A stretch of 8,656 nucleotides of DNA, taken from the NCBI GenBank assembly GCA_030705665.1, contig JAUZQA010000151.1:1-8656 (forward strand). Direction: 5' to 3'. Both the position numbers and the translations under genes were made by a program. This document shows, in pieces, positions 1-6,972 of the stretch. The stretch is from Bacillota bacterium (lineage in GTDB: Bacteria > Bacillota > Bacilli > Bacillales_B > DSM-18226). Position 1 is the first letter of the stretch, and each line of letters starts with the position of its first letter. The notes beneath the pieces are model-generated. The model ran no database searches. It was not told the origin of the DNA and was given only the letters and a program-made list of their open reading frames with translations.

Positions 1-31
1 AAGACCGATTTGCATCGGTCTTTTGTTTTTT
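1..31. terminator. Hairpin terminator at the 3' end of acsA
   Basis: A 9-bp perfect stem (AAGACCGAT at 1-9, ATCGGTCTT at 14-22) closes a TTGC loop. On the plus strand it runs into TTTTGTTTTTT, a good intrinsic terminator for a gene coming from the left. On the minus strand it lies 15 nt past the acsA stop. Its U-tract would fall just outside the window, where the sequence is cut at AA. It may be bidirectional, but only the plus-strand tail can be seen. Confidence 0.8.
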
Positions 32-36
32 ACTTA

Positions 37-1755
37 TTAGTCTTCTAATGTAGAAAGGTCACCTGTTGGCAGGTTAAGTTCCCAAGCTTTGAGGACACGT
101 CTCATGATTTTACCGCTTCGAGTTTTTGGCAGCTTATCACGGAATTCAATCTCTCTTGGAGCTGCATGGGCAGCTAGTCCTTTTTTAACAAACAATCTGA
201 TTTCTTCAATTAATTCTTCAGATTGCTCATATCCATCCCTTAAGGCAATGAACGCCTTAATAATTTCACCGCGTACAGGATCTGGTTTTCCAATAACACC
301 AGCCTCAGCAACTGCAGGGTGTTCCACCAATTTACTTTCAACTTCAAACGGACCTACACGCTCACCAGCAGTCATGATTACATCATCAACACGGCCTTGG
401 AACCAGAAGTATCCATCTTCATCCATATAGGCAGAGTCGCCTGATACATACCAGTCTCCAGGCATAAAGTAAGATTCATATTTCGCTGGGTTATTCCAAA
501 TTGTATGCATCATGGATGGCCAGCCTTTTTTGATTGCCAAGTTACCCATTCTATATGGCGGAAGCTCATTACCTTGGTCATCGACAATGGCAGCTTCAAC
601 TCCTGGAATTGGTTTACCCATTGAACCAGGTTTAATTTCCATGCAAGGATAATTACAAATTGTCTGTGCTCCTGTCTCAGTCATCCACCACGTATCATGG
701 ACTCTAAGGTTAAACACTTTTAATCCCCATTTTACTACTTCAGGATTTAACGGTTCTCCAACACTTAGGATATGACGAAGACTTGATAAATCATATTTCT
801 TTACAATTTCATCTCCGGCCCCCATCAACATCCGGAATGCTGTTGGTGCACTGTACCAAACTGTAACACCGAATTCTTCAATCATGCTGTACCAATCATC
901 AGGGCTGAAACGTCCGCCAATAATAACATTGGATGTTCCTGTTAGCCATGGACCAAAAATACCGTAGGAAGTTCCTGTAACCCATCCTGGGTCAGCAGTA
1001 CACCAATAAACGTCGTCCTCACGCAAATCAAGAACCCATTTTGCTGTTTGATAATGCTGGATCATTGCATTATGTACATGCAATACCCCTTTTGGTTTTC
1101 CAGTAGAACCGGAAGTATAATGAAGGATTAGCCCATCTGTACGCTGTACCCATTCAATTTTTAATTGATTGCTAGCTTCACCAAGTCTTTTCAAGAAGTC
1201 AATATATGGTCCTTCCTCCTGAACGTTTGAGCCAACAAGGAAAATATGTTTTAATGAAGGTAGTTCATCTACAGGGACACGCTCTAGTAATTCTGGAGTT
1301 GTAACTAGAACTTTTGCTTCACTGTCTTCAAGGCGGTCTCTTACAGCGCCTTCCATAAATGCTTCAAATAATGGACCAACAATGGCTCCGACTTTAATGG
1401 CACCCAAAACAGCAAAGTATAGTTCAGGAGAGCGAGGCATGAAAATAAATACTCTATCGCCTTTCTCGACATCTGCATAGTTTCTAAACATATTTCCTGC
1501 TTTATTTGACAAGTCTTTCATTTCTTTAAATGTATACTTTTCATTTCTGGAACCATCACGATAGTATAAAGCAACTTTATTTTTGCGGAATGTTTTAACG
1601 TGACGATCTATGGCTTCATATGCTAAATTGACAAGACCTGTCTCATGCCAACTAAAATTTTTCTCTGTTTCATTCCAATCAAACTGTTTGTACGTTTCGT
1701 CATAGTTTCCTAGATTGTGCTCCCCTTGCATAACTGGTAGCGCTTCCACTTTCAT
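37..1755 (-). CDS. acsA: Acetyl-CoA synthetase, AMP-forming (acetate-CoA ligase)
   Basis: This enzyme activates acetate to acetyl-CoA through acetyl-AMP in the cytoplasm, for growth on acetate and recovery of overflow acetate. At 572 residues it equals the B. subtilis AcsA length. Visible ANL-superfamily motifs are the ATP loop YTSGSTGKPKG (213-223), DTWWMTETG (354-362, with W357 where acetate-specific enzymes carry the pocket-closing tryptophan), SGD (438-440), the hinge GRVDDVI (454-460) and the C-terminal PKTRSGK (543-549). K549 is the catalytic lysine that AcuA acetylates in B. subtilis. The ATG start has GGAGGA 9 nt upstream (1765-1770). The gene diverges from acuABC, whose products switch this enzyme off and on. 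A cre-like site lies within codons 3-7. No defects are seen. Confidence 0.97.
   Translation of the reverse strand: MKVEALPVMQGEHNLGNYDETYKQFDWNETEKNFSWHETGLVNLAYEAIDRHVKTFRKNKVALYYRDGSRNEKYTFKEMKDLSNKAGNMFRNYADVEKGDRVFIFMPRSPELYFAVLGAIKVGAIVGPLFEAFMEGAVRDRLEDSEAKVLVTTPELLERVPVDELPSLKHIFLVGSNVQEEGPYIDFLKRLGEASNQLKIEWVQRTDGLILHYTSGSTGKPKGVLHVHNAMIQHYQTAKWVLDLREDDVYWCTADPGWVTGTSYGIFGPWLTGTSNVIIGGRFSPDDWYSMIEEFGVTVWYSAPTAFRMLMGAGDEIVKKYDLSSLRHILSVGEPLNPEVVKWGLKVFNLRVHDTWWMTETGAQTICNYPCMEIKPGSMGKPIPGVEAAIVDDQGNELPPYRMGNLAIKKGWPSMMHTIWNNPAKYESYFMPGDWYVSGDSAYMDEDGYFWFQGRVDDVIMTAGERVGPFEVESKLVEHPAVAEAGVIGKPDPVRGEIIKAFIALRDGYEQSEELIEEIRLFVKKGLAAHAAPREIEFRDKLPKTRSGKIMRRVLKAWELNLPTGDLSTLED
1735..1748 (-). 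promoter_or_regulatory. Candidate cre (CcpA operator) inside acsA codons 3-7
   Basis: Read on the minus strand the site is TGGAAGCGCTACCA. It fits TGNAANCGNWNNCA at every fixed position and is palindromic except for one base pair. Its centre lies about 42 nt downstream of the predicted acsA start, where bound CcpA could block elongation. acsA is a known CcpA target in B. subtilis. The assignment here rests on the motif and position. Confidence 0.72.
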
Positions 1756-1784
1756 TATAAAAATTCCTCCTTTTGTCGTAATTG

Positions 1785-1818
1785 ATTATATTATAGTGTA
1801 TTTTCGTTATTTTCGCAA
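1785..1818 (-). promoter_or_regulatory. Sigma-A promoter of acsA
   Basis: On the minus strand TTGCGA (1813-1818) is followed by a 17-nt spacer and TATAAT (1790-1795). A second overlapping TATAAT lies at 1785-1790. The predicted start near 1783 gives a leader of about 27 nt ending in the GGAGGA ribosome site. The -10 is perfect and the -35 matches 4 of 6. Confidence 0.75.
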
Positions 1819-1853
1819 TTTTTTAAATATTTTTATTCAAAAATCTTTCCGAC

Positions 1854-1877
1854 TTTTTTCGCTAAATGTCGAACAAA
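1854..1877. repeat. Inverted repeat midway between the divergent acsA and acuA promoters
   Basis: TTTTTTCG (1854-1861) and CGAACAAA (1870-1877) are inverted copies at 7 of 8 positions, separated by 8 nt. The centre (1865.5) is equidistant from the predicted acsA (about 1783) and acuA (about 1947) starts. It may be an operator, but the AT-rich background makes chance similarity possible. Confidence 0.35.
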
Positions 1878-1886
1878 TCTTTTTGT

Positions 1887-1901
1887 ATTTTACAGAAAAT
1901 T
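1887..1901 (+). promoter_or_regulatory. CodY-type operator upstream of acuA
   Basis: ATTTTACAGAAAATT matches the CodY consensus AATTTTCWGAAAATT at 13 of 15 positions, with the right half-site perfect. It lies at about -60 to -46 relative to the predicted acuA start and about -104 to -118 for acsA. CodY represses under amino acid and GTP sufficiency. Binding is inferred from sequence only. Confidence 0.6.
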
Positions 1902-1934
1902 TAGGAAAAACACTTTAAAAAAAACGAATTTATG

Positions 1935-1940
1935 TATAAT
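1935..1940 (+). promoter_or_regulatory. -10 element of the acuABC promoter
   Basis: A perfect TATAAT is preceded by an 8-A run (1917-1924) and TATG. No hexamer resembling TTGACA exists at 16-18 nt spacing, so the -35 is weak or replaced. The predicted start is near 1947, about 33 nt before the acuA ATG. Confidence 0.6.
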
Positions 1941-1966
1941 AGAATTGATAGCTGGAATTTTCACTC

Positions 1967-1975
1967 AGGTGGTGG
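1967..1975 (+). promoter_or_regulatory. Ribosome binding site deciding the acuA start
   Basis: AGGTGGTGG differs by one base from an extended AGGAGGTGG. Its AGGTGG part ends 7 nt before the ATG at 1980. It excludes the longer reading frame starting at 1932. Confidence 0.75.
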
Positions 1976-1979
1976 CCGT

Positions 1980-2612
1980 ATGGAACATAAGAAAACCTAT
2001 AATATGAAAGAGTTAAAAACGACTTATGGGGATCTCGTTATTGAAGGTCCTGTTTCACCAGATACATTAGCCTCATTGGATTTCCACGAAGACCTTAAAG
2101 CATTCCGACCAGCAAAACAGCAGCAGCAAGCCATAATTGGTATTTCCCAGCTAGATGACGGCAGAATTATCATCGCAAGGGATCGTAACACGGTTGTTGG
2201 CTATGTTACATTTCTTTATCCAGACCCCCTTGAGCGCTGGTCAGAAGGCAAATTAGAAAACATGATAGAATTGGGAGCCATTGAAGTAATACCTAAATAT
2301 CGAGACTTTTCTGTGGGAAAAAATTTACTGATTGTCTCGATGATGGACAATGCCATGGAAGACTATATTATCATAACCACAGAATATTATTGGCATTGGG
2401 ATTTAAAAGGAACTGGATTAAATGTTTGGGAATACAGAAAGATTATGGAAAAAATGATGAACACTGGCGGACTTGAATGGTATGCGACAGATGATCCCGA
2501 AATTTGTTCACACCCCGCAAATTGTCTAATGGTCCGAATTGGTAAACGGATTGATAATGAATCGATTCAAAAATTCGACCGGCTTCGCTTTATGAACCGT
2601 TTTATGTACTAA
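1980..2612 (+). CDS. acuA: AcuA, GNAT acetyltransferase that inactivates acetyl-CoA synthetase
   Basis: AcuA transfers an acetyl group from acetyl-CoA to the catalytic lysine of AcsA, shutting the enzyme down when acetyl-CoA is plentiful. The protein has 210 residues, the length of B. subtilis AcuA. The GNAT core includes strand 62-80, and a CoA-pyrophosphate loop region around residues 97-117 ([20 protein letters not shown]) in which the usual Q/R-x-x-G-x-G/A is degenerate. The ATG at 1980 is chosen because it follows AGGTGGTGG (1967-1975); the in-frame ATG at 1932 lies within the -10 region, upstream of the predicted transcript start. It is the first gene of acuABC, and acuB follows after 34 nt. 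The weak -35, CodY-like box and nearby AcsA promoter suggest linked control. Function is by family and context. Confidence 0.95.
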   Translation: MEHKKTYNMKELKTTYGDLVIEGPVSPDTLASLDFHEDLKAFRPAKQQQQAIIGISQLDDGRIIIARDRNTVVGYVTFLYPDPLERWSEGKLENMIELGAIEVIPKYRDFSVGKNLLIVSMMDNAMEDYIIITTEYYWHWDLKGTGLNVWEYRKIMEKMMNTGGLEWYATDDPEICSHPANCLMVRIGKRIDNESIQKFDRLRFMNRFMY

Positions 2613-2646
2613 TTTGGTAAGCATTAATAATATAGGAGGTTTTGCC

Positions 2647-3294
2647 ATGATTGTAGATGAAGTAATGATAAAAAATGTCATTTCATTACAAGCTGATAAT
2701 ACAATCGAAGAAGCTATCAATCTGATGAAAACGAAAAAAATTCGTCACCTTCCCATTGTGGATGGGGACAATCATTTAATAGGACTTGTAAATGCTTCAA
2801 GACTGCGTGAGGCTTCTCCATCCGTTTTTCATGTTGGGGAGCATTTGGAGGACTTACAAAAGCCCTTATCTTCGATTATGAGGACGGATATTATTTATGG
2901 ACATCCCCTTGATTTTATCGAAGAAATTGCCGGCCTTTTCTATGAACATCGGATTAGCTGCCTGCCAATAACAAAAGATAATAAATTAGTTGGCATTGTT
3001 ACCGAGACAGACCTCCTCAGAACAATGGTTGAACTGACAGGAGCACACCAGCCAGGTTCACAAATCGAGATAAGAGTTCCTAATATAACCGGTCAGATTT
3101 GCGGAATTACAGCTCTATTTCATAAGCGGAAAGCCAATATATTAAGTATACTTGTCTACCCGGACAAAAAGGATGATCACTTCAAAATTCTCGTTTTTCG
3201 AGTGCAGATGATAAACCCCGTTGGTTTAATTGAAGAACTTAAAAATGCCGGTCTCCAAGTACTATGGCCGAATTTGCCGGGGATTTCAAAATGA
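2647..3294 (+). CDS. acuB: AcuB, CBS-CBS-ACT domain protein of the acetoin/acetate utilisation operon
   Basis: This 215-residue cytoplasmic protein has a tandem CBS pair (about residues 1-58 and 74-130) followed by an ACT-like region (about 137-210, starting QIEIRV). Its length matches B. subtilis AcuB. Such domains sense adenosine nucleotides or small ligands, but the biochemical role of AcuB is not well defined. The second CBS keeps the ribose-binding signature VTETD (118-122). In the first the equivalent stretch is VNASR (48-52), so both the Thr/Ser and Asp are lost. The ATG at 2647 follows AGGAGGT (2634-2640) at 6 nt, whereas the upstream TTG at 2614 has no ribosome site. The stop overlaps the acuC start as ATGA, implying translational coupling. 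Confidence 0.93.
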   Translation: MIVDEVMIKNVISLQADNTIEEAINLMKTKKIRHLPIVDGDNHLIGLVNASRLREASPSVFHVGEHLEDLQKPLSSIMRTDIIYGHPLDFIEEIAGLFYEHRISCLPITKDNKLVGIVTETDLLRTMVELTGAHQPGSQIEIRVPNITGQICGITALFHKRKANILSILVYPDKKDDHFKILVFRVQMINPVGLIEELKNAGLQVLWPNLPGISK

Positions 3295-4469
3295 CAAGCC
3301 GTTGTTCCTTTATTTTTTCTGAGGATTTACTCAAATATAAATTTAATAGTGATCATCCATTTAACCAATTTAGGATTACCTTGACCATTGATTTACTAAA
3401 GAAGATAAACGCTTTAACATCACACCAAATTTGTAGTCCAAGAATAGCAACTGAGGACGAACTGTACCTAATCCATGATCCTGATTATGTAAATGCCGTA
3501 AAATTGGCTGGGCTGGGACAAATTTCGGAAGAAGTAGCTGAAAACTTTGGGATTGGAACAGAAGACAACCCTATTTTTCCACATATGCATGAAGCTACTT
3601 CTTTACAGGTAGGCGGTACGTTAACGGCAGTTGATCTAGTGATGTCAGGTGCTGTGGACCATGCCCTCCATCTTGGAGGAGGACTTCATCACGGATTTCG
3701 CGGCAAAGCCTCAGGTTTTTGTATTTATAACGATTGTTCAGTCGCCATTAAATATCTCCAGAAAAAGTATCAAGCACGTGTTCTTTATGTTGATACCGAT
3801 GCCCATCACGGTGACGGTGTCCAATTTTCCTTTTATGATGACCCAAATGTTTGTACTTTATCAATTCATGAAACTGGGAGATATTTATTTCCTGGAACAG
3901 GCAATATTAATGAGCGTGGGCACGGGAAGGGATATGGATATTCATTTAATATTCCCATTGATGCCTTTACAGAAGATAATTCGTTTATTGATACTTACAC
4001 AAGTTCGATTAGAGAAGTAGCTGAGTTTTTTAAACCAGATGTTATTTTAACGCAAAATGGAGCAGATGCACATTATTTTGACCCTTTAACACATTTATCG
4101 GCAACAATGAAAAGCTATCGAACTATTCCCAAAATCGCTCATCAGATTGCCCATCAGTATTGTGAAGGAAGATGGATTGCTGTTGGCGGAGGCGGTTATG
4201 ATATCTGGAGGGTTGTTCCAAGAGCATGGGCTCTAATCTGGTTAGAAATGACGGAAAATTCCAACTGTTATGGTGATTTACCATCTGAATGGCTGAATCT
4301 CTGGCAAAAACAAGCCCCCGTTAAACTGTCTGAACAGTGGGATGATCCTAGTGACCTATATGTCCCAATCCCGCGAAAAGAGGAAATTACTGAAAAAAAT
4401 TTAAGAACACTTGAAAATGCGCTTTATCCAATAAGAAATCAAAAAAGAAAAGAAAGAGCTGGCCAATAA
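3291..4469 (+). CDS. acuC: AcuC, class I HDAC-type protein deacetylase
   Basis: AcuC is a Zn-dependent lysine deacetylase that removes acetyl from AcsA and so reactivates acetate activation, opposing AcuA. It has 392 residues and a complete class I histone-deacetylase fold signature: tandem histidines H133-H134 in GGLHHG, zinc ligands D170 and H172 in DTDAHHGDG, third ligand D259 in NGADAH, and catalytic Y303 in GGGGYD. The ATG at 3291 overlaps the acuB stop (ATGA). It is preferred to the in-frame ATG at 3264 because GGGGA (3278-3282) precedes it and the protein then starts with the family-like FIFS...HPFNQ region. The TAA stop falls in the loop of the downstream terminator. All catalytic residues are intact. 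Confidence 0.96.
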   Translation: MTSRCSFIFSEDLLKYKFNSDHPFNQFRITLTIDLLKKINALTSHQICSPRIATEDELYLIHDPDYVNAVKLAGLGQISEEVAENFGIGTEDNPIFPHMHEATSLQVGGTLTAVDLVMSGAVDHALHLGGGLHHGFRGKASGFCIYNDCSVAIKYLQKKYQARVLYVDTDAHHGDGVQFSFYDDPNVCTLSIHETGRYLFPGTGNINERGHGKGYGYSFNIPIDAFTEDNSFIDTYTSSIREVAEFFKPDVILTQNGADAHYFDPLTHLSATMKSYRTIPKIAHQIAHQYCEGRWIAVGGGGYDIWRVVPRAWALIWLEMTENSNCYGDLPSEWLNLWQKQAPVKLSEQWDDPSDLYVPIPRKEEITEKNLRTLENALYPIRNQKRKERAGQ

Positions 4470-4487
4470 CGGCCAGCTCTTTTTTGT
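4453..4487. terminator. Bidirectional terminator shared by acuC and ccpA
   Basis: A 12-bp stem (4453-4464 with 4471-4482, core AGAGCTGGCC/GGCCAGCTCT) closes a 6-nt loop AATAAC. It is followed by a U-tract on the plus strand and by a TTTCTTTTCTTTTTT run on the minus strand, so it can stop both convergent transcripts. The acuC stop codon (4467-4469) sits in the loop, and the ccpA stop begins 19 nt further on. Confidence 0.92.
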
Positions 4488-4488
4488 T

Positions 4489-5496
4489 TTATTCAATTGG
4501 TCTTGTCGATTGGCGATGTTCGATACGGTGCGGCAGGACCACAGTGCTTTCTGATACTTTTTCTTTATTCATCAGTTTTGTTAACAACCGCATGGCAACG
4601 GCACCGATATCATACAATGGTTGAACAAGCGTTGTAAGCTGCGGACGAACCATAAGTGAAAGCCTTGTATTATCTGAAGTAATGACCTCAAAATCATCAG
4701 GTATTTTATAGCCTTTATCTTCTGCACCATGAACAACTCCAAGTGCCATTTCATCAGAACCAACTAAAATAGCTGTTGGTTTTTCAGCAGCCTCTAATAG
4801 CTTATCGAATGCCTCTATTCCAGAATCATAGGTGTAATCACCTTCAACAATTAAGTCTTCATTGAAAGCTAGTCCAGCTTCTGCAAGCGCACGTTTATAA
4901 CCATTAAGTTTTTTCTGAGAGTTCTTAGGCTCGTGCAGCGGCCCGATTACGAAAGCAATATTCTTATGCCCTTTATCGATAAACTCCTTCACTGCATCAT
5001 AAACAGCCTGCTCATAATCAATATTGACAGAAGGAATGGTTTTCGATTCCTCAATTGAACCAGCCAATACAATTGGAGCAGAAGACTTTTCAAATTCTGC
5101 AGCAAGTTCTTCAGTAATGTTTCCGCTCATAAATACGATACCATCAACTTGCTTTCCTAACATGGTATTTAAAAGATGTAATTCCTTGTCAGGATTTTGA
5201 TCAGAATTGCTTAAAATGATATTGTATTTGTACATCGTTGCGATATCCTCAATACCGCGGGCTAATTCCGCATAAAAAATACTTGAGATATCAGGGATAA
5301 TAACACCAACAGTCGTGGTCTTTTTACTAGCTAACCCTCTTGCTACAGCATTTGGCCGATAGCCTAGTCTCTCGATAACCTCTAGAACTTTTTTACGTGT
5401 TACCGGTTTTACATTTGGATTTCCGTTCACTACACGTGAAACTGTTGCCATCGAAACATTGGCTTCCCTGGCAACATCGTATATTGTAATATTCAC
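4489..5496 (-). CDS. ccpA: CcpA, catabolite control protein A (LacI/GalR family)
   Basis: CcpA is the global carbon catabolite regulator. With HPr-Ser46-P as corepressor it binds cre sites and represses or activates many genes, acsA and acuABC among them in B. subtilis. The 335-residue protein has an N-terminal helix-turn-helix (about 4-23, [12 protein letters not shown]), a hinge helix PNAVARGLA (48-56) and a periplasmic-binding-like effector domain (about 60-335). The CcpA-typical segment [13 protein letters not shown] (275-287), part of the corepressor-binding region, is present. I chose the GTG at 5496, preceded by AAGGAG 10 nt upstream, because the conserved family begins at NITIYDVA. 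An in-frame ATG at 5529 would add 11 unconserved residues. The gene has its own promoter behind the aroA terminator. It ends at a terminator shared with acuC, and motPS does not follow it. Confidence 0.95.
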   Translation of the reverse strand: MNITIYDVAREANVSMATVSRVVNGNPNVKPVTRKKVLEVIERLGYRPNAVARGLASKKTTTVGVIIPDISSIFYAELARGIEDIATMYKYNIILSNSDQNPDKELHLLNTMLGKQVDGIVFMSGNITEELAAEFEKSSAPIVLAGSIEESKTIPSVNIDYEQAVYDAVKEFIDKGHKNIAFVIGPLHEPKNSQKKLNGYKRALAEAGLAFNEDLIVEGDYTYDSGIEAFDKLLEAAEKPTAILVGSDEMALGVVHGAEDKGYKIPDDFEVITSDNTRLSLMVRPQLTTLVQPLYDIGAVAMRLLTKLMNKEKVSESTVVLPHRIEHRQSTRPIE

Positions 5497-5506
5497 ACAC
5501 AGCACT

Positions 5507-5512
5507 CTCCTT
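5507..5512 (-). promoter_or_regulatory. Ribosome binding site of ccpA
   Basis: AAGGAG on the minus strand, 10 nt before the GTG at 5496, supports the shorter ccpA start. The upstream ATG (5527-5529) has only AAGGAA placed almost against the start codon. Confidence 0.6.
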
Positions 5513-5604
5513 ATATACGGAAACGTCATTTTCCTTATTTTACAGCATTTAGCTAGAACCTAGTCATATTTCATGAGTATTTGAGAAAATAAACATAATC
5601 CTTT

Positions 5605-5620
5605 ATGTATGTACATACAT
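5605..5620. repeat. Perfect 16-bp palindrome over the predicted ccpA transcription start
   Basis: ATGTATGTACATACAT is a perfect palindrome with strict purine-pyrimidine alternation throughout. It begins in the last two bases of the candidate ccpA -10 and is centred on the predicted start. Its ATGT-N8-ACAT form resembles PadR-type operators, but no regulator can be named from this window. Confidence 0.6.
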
Positions 5621-5647
5621 GATACGATAAGAATAATAAAGCCGCAA
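5619..5647 (-). promoter_or_regulatory. Candidate sigma-A promoter of ccpA
   Basis: On the minus strand TTGCGG (5642-5647, 3 of 6) and TATCAT (5619-5624, 5 of 6) are 17 nt apart. The predicted start near 5612 gives a leader of about 115 nt. It lies downstream of the aroA terminator, so ccpA could be expressed independently of aroA. Confidence 0.5.
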
Positions 5648-5677
5648 TGACATTTTTGCATAATTTTTCACAAATAT

Positions 5678-5714
5678 AAAAGCCTTCTGCATTTTTAAAC
5701 TGCAGAAGGCTTTT
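5678..5714 (-). terminator. Terminator of aroA
   Basis: A 14-bp perfect stem (5678-5691 with 5701-5714, core GCCTTCTGCA/TGCAGAAGGC) has a 9-nt loop. It starts 6 nt after the aroA stop and runs into TTTTATATTTG on the minus strand. The plus-strand tail is T6, so it is potentially bidirectional. It separates aroA from ccpA, although some read-through is possible. Confidence 0.88.
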
Positions 5715-5719
5715 TTATA

Positions 5720-6796
5720 TTACGCACGAACAAGCTTTGATTTTAAAATTTCACTGTAGAATTGATCAAATTGGTTAAGATCCATTTGTTGTTGAGAGTC
5801 AGAAAGGGCAACAGCCGGATCTGGGTGAACTTCTGCCATAACTCCATCTGCACCGATGGCAAGTGCCGCTTTGGCAGCAGGAAGTAGTAAATCTCTTCTG
5901 CCTGTCGAATGAGTTACGTCAACCCAAACAGGTAAATGTGTTTCTTGTTTTAAAATTGGAACAGCCGTAATATCTAATGTATTTCTTGTAGCCCGTTCGT
6001 AAGTTCTAATTCCGCGTTCACAAAGAATAATTTGTCCATTACCTTGGGACATGATGTATTCTGCCGCATTAATGAACTCTTCAATCGTGGCCGAAAGTCC
6101 TCTTTTCAATAAAACAGGCTTCTTAAGTGCTCCAGCAGCCTTTAGCAACTCGAAGTTTTGCATGTTTCTAGCACCAATTTGAATGACATCTAGATAATCC
6201 ACTGCAATTTCAAGATCAGCAGGTGTAACAATTTCACTAATGACGGCCATATCAAATTCATCAGCAACACGCTTCAAAATTTTAAGTCCCTCTACACCTA
6301 AACCTTGGAAATCATATGGAGAGGTTCTAGGCTTGTATGCCCCGCCGCGTAAAAGTTTTAAGCCTTTTGCTTTCATTGCTTTAGCAACAGTTGCAACCTG
6401 TTCATATGATTCAACAGAGCATGGACCAAATACAAAACGCTGCTTGCCATCTCCAATGGTTTCGCCTTTAACATTTACAATTGTATCTTCAGGTTTTTTC
6501 TTTCTGGAAACAAGCAATGCTTTCTCATGGTCATCCTTTTGTAAATTCAAGCTTGCTTTGAAAATTTCTTTAAAAATATGATCAATCGTTGAATTATCAA
6601 ATGGTCCATCATTTTCTTCTTTGATAAGATCGAGCATTTTTCTTTCACGGACAGGATCATAACGGTATACTCCCTGTCCTCCCTTTACCTGTCCAATCTC
6701 TTGGACGAGCTGAGCTCTCTCATTGATAAGCTTCAATAATTCCAGGTTAATTTCGTCAATACGCGTTCTTAGTTGGTCTAATTTATCATTGCTCAT
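5720..6796 (-). CDS. aroA: Chorismate mutase / DAHP synthase fusion (3-deoxy-7-phosphoheptulonate synthase)
   Basis: This enzyme condenses phosphoenolpyruvate and erythrose 4-phosphate, the first step of the shikimate pathway. It carries an N-terminal AroQ-type chorismate mutase domain (about 1-90) that also mediates feedback by chorismate or prephenate in this family. The 358 residues equal B. subtilis AroA. The DAHP synthase (type I-beta) domain, about 105-350, shows metal ligands C126 (GPCS), H296 (THSTGR), E322 (AEVHPDP) and D333 (ALSD). It also shows the phosphate-binding segment [12 protein letters not shown] (149-160). In the mutase domain R27, K38, R50 and E51 sit at active-site-like positions. 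The ATG follows AGGGTGG (6805-6811) at 8 nt. It is transcribed from its own promoter, with a terminator before ccpA. The name aroA here follows Bacillus usage and is not EPSP synthase. Confidence 0.96.
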   Translation of the reverse strand: MSNDKLDQLRTRIDEINLELLKLINERAQLVQEIGQVKGGQGVYRYDPVRERKMLDLIKEENDGPFDNSTIDHIFKEIFKASLNLQKDDHEKALLVSRKKKPEDTIVNVKGETIGDGKQRFVFGPCSVESYEQVATVAKAMKAKGLKLLRGGAYKPRTSPYDFQGLGVEGLKILKRVADEFDMAVISEIVTPADLEIAVDYLDVIQIGARNMQNFELLKAAGALKKPVLLKRGLSATIEEFINAAEYIMSQGNGQIILCERGIRTYERATRNTLDITAVPILKQETHLPVWVDVTHSTGRRDLLLPAAKAALAIGADGVMAEVHPDPAVALSDSQQQMDLNQFDQFYSEILKSKLVRA

Positions 6797-6823
6797 AAAT
6801 CGTCCACCCTTTCATTCTTAAGA

Positions 6824-6862
6824 CTAGGAAAAATGTATCTGAACTCCAAACTTTCCAAACAT
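6824..6862 (-). other. Short open frame in the aroA leader (12 codons)
   Basis: Within the aroA leader an ATG frame encodes MFGKFGVQIHFS, with 3 phenylalanines in 12 residues, ending 13 nt before the aroA ribosome site. An inverted repeat (GTATCT 6835-6840, AGATAC 6866-6871) brackets most of it. It lacks a convincing ribosome binding site and there is no terminator hairpin, so it may be meaningless. Confidence 0.2.
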
Positions 6863-6943
6863 AAGAGATACCAATTTAACCTTTTGTCTTCATTTCCTCT
6901 TTGTTTTTTTGAACTTTTCTTACATTTTCTAATATTAGGCCTT

Positions 6944-6972
6944 ATTATAAAGGATATAGTATTCTTTGTCAC
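6944..6972 (-). promoter_or_regulatory. Sigma-A promoter of aroA
   Basis: On the minus strand GTGACA (6967-6972, 5 of 6) and a perfect TATAAT (6944-6949) are separated by 17 nt. The predicted start near 6937 gives a leader of about 140 nt before aroA. Confidence 0.85.

Noticed and set aside
1715..1918. 67-codon plus-strand frame in the acsA-acuA intergenic region
   Set aside because: Its start lies inside acsA with no ribosome site. The protein is low-complexity F/I-rich translation of AT-rich promoter DNA.
1932..1979. Longer AcuA start at ATG 1932
   Set aside because: It overlaps the TATAAT -10 element and would lie upstream of the transcript start. The strong ribosome site is before 1980.
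3264..3290. Longer AcuC start at ATG 3264
   Set aside because: No ribosome site precedes it. The ATGA overlap start at 3291 gives the expected N-terminus.
3649..4020. Open frames overlapping acuC, acsA, aroA and ytxG/ytxH in other frames or antisense
   Set aside because: They lack ribosome sites and family features and lie wholly or largely within well-supported genes, so they are frame shadows.
5497..5529. Longer ccpA reading frame starting at ATG 5527-5529
   Set aside because: Its only ribosome-like sequence is almost adjacent to the ATG, the extra 11 residues are not part of the family, and GTG at 5496 has a better placed AAGGAG.
5577..5591. Possible CodY box in the ccpA leader
   Set aside because: It matches only 10 of 15 positions, within the noise for AT-rich sequence.
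6801..6811. AGGGTGGACG before aroA resembles the first part of the T-box sequence (AGGGTGGNACCGCG)
   Set aside because: The match stops after AGGGTGG, the bases double as the aroA ribosome site, and the 140-nt leader has no terminator/antiterminator pair or AG-box.
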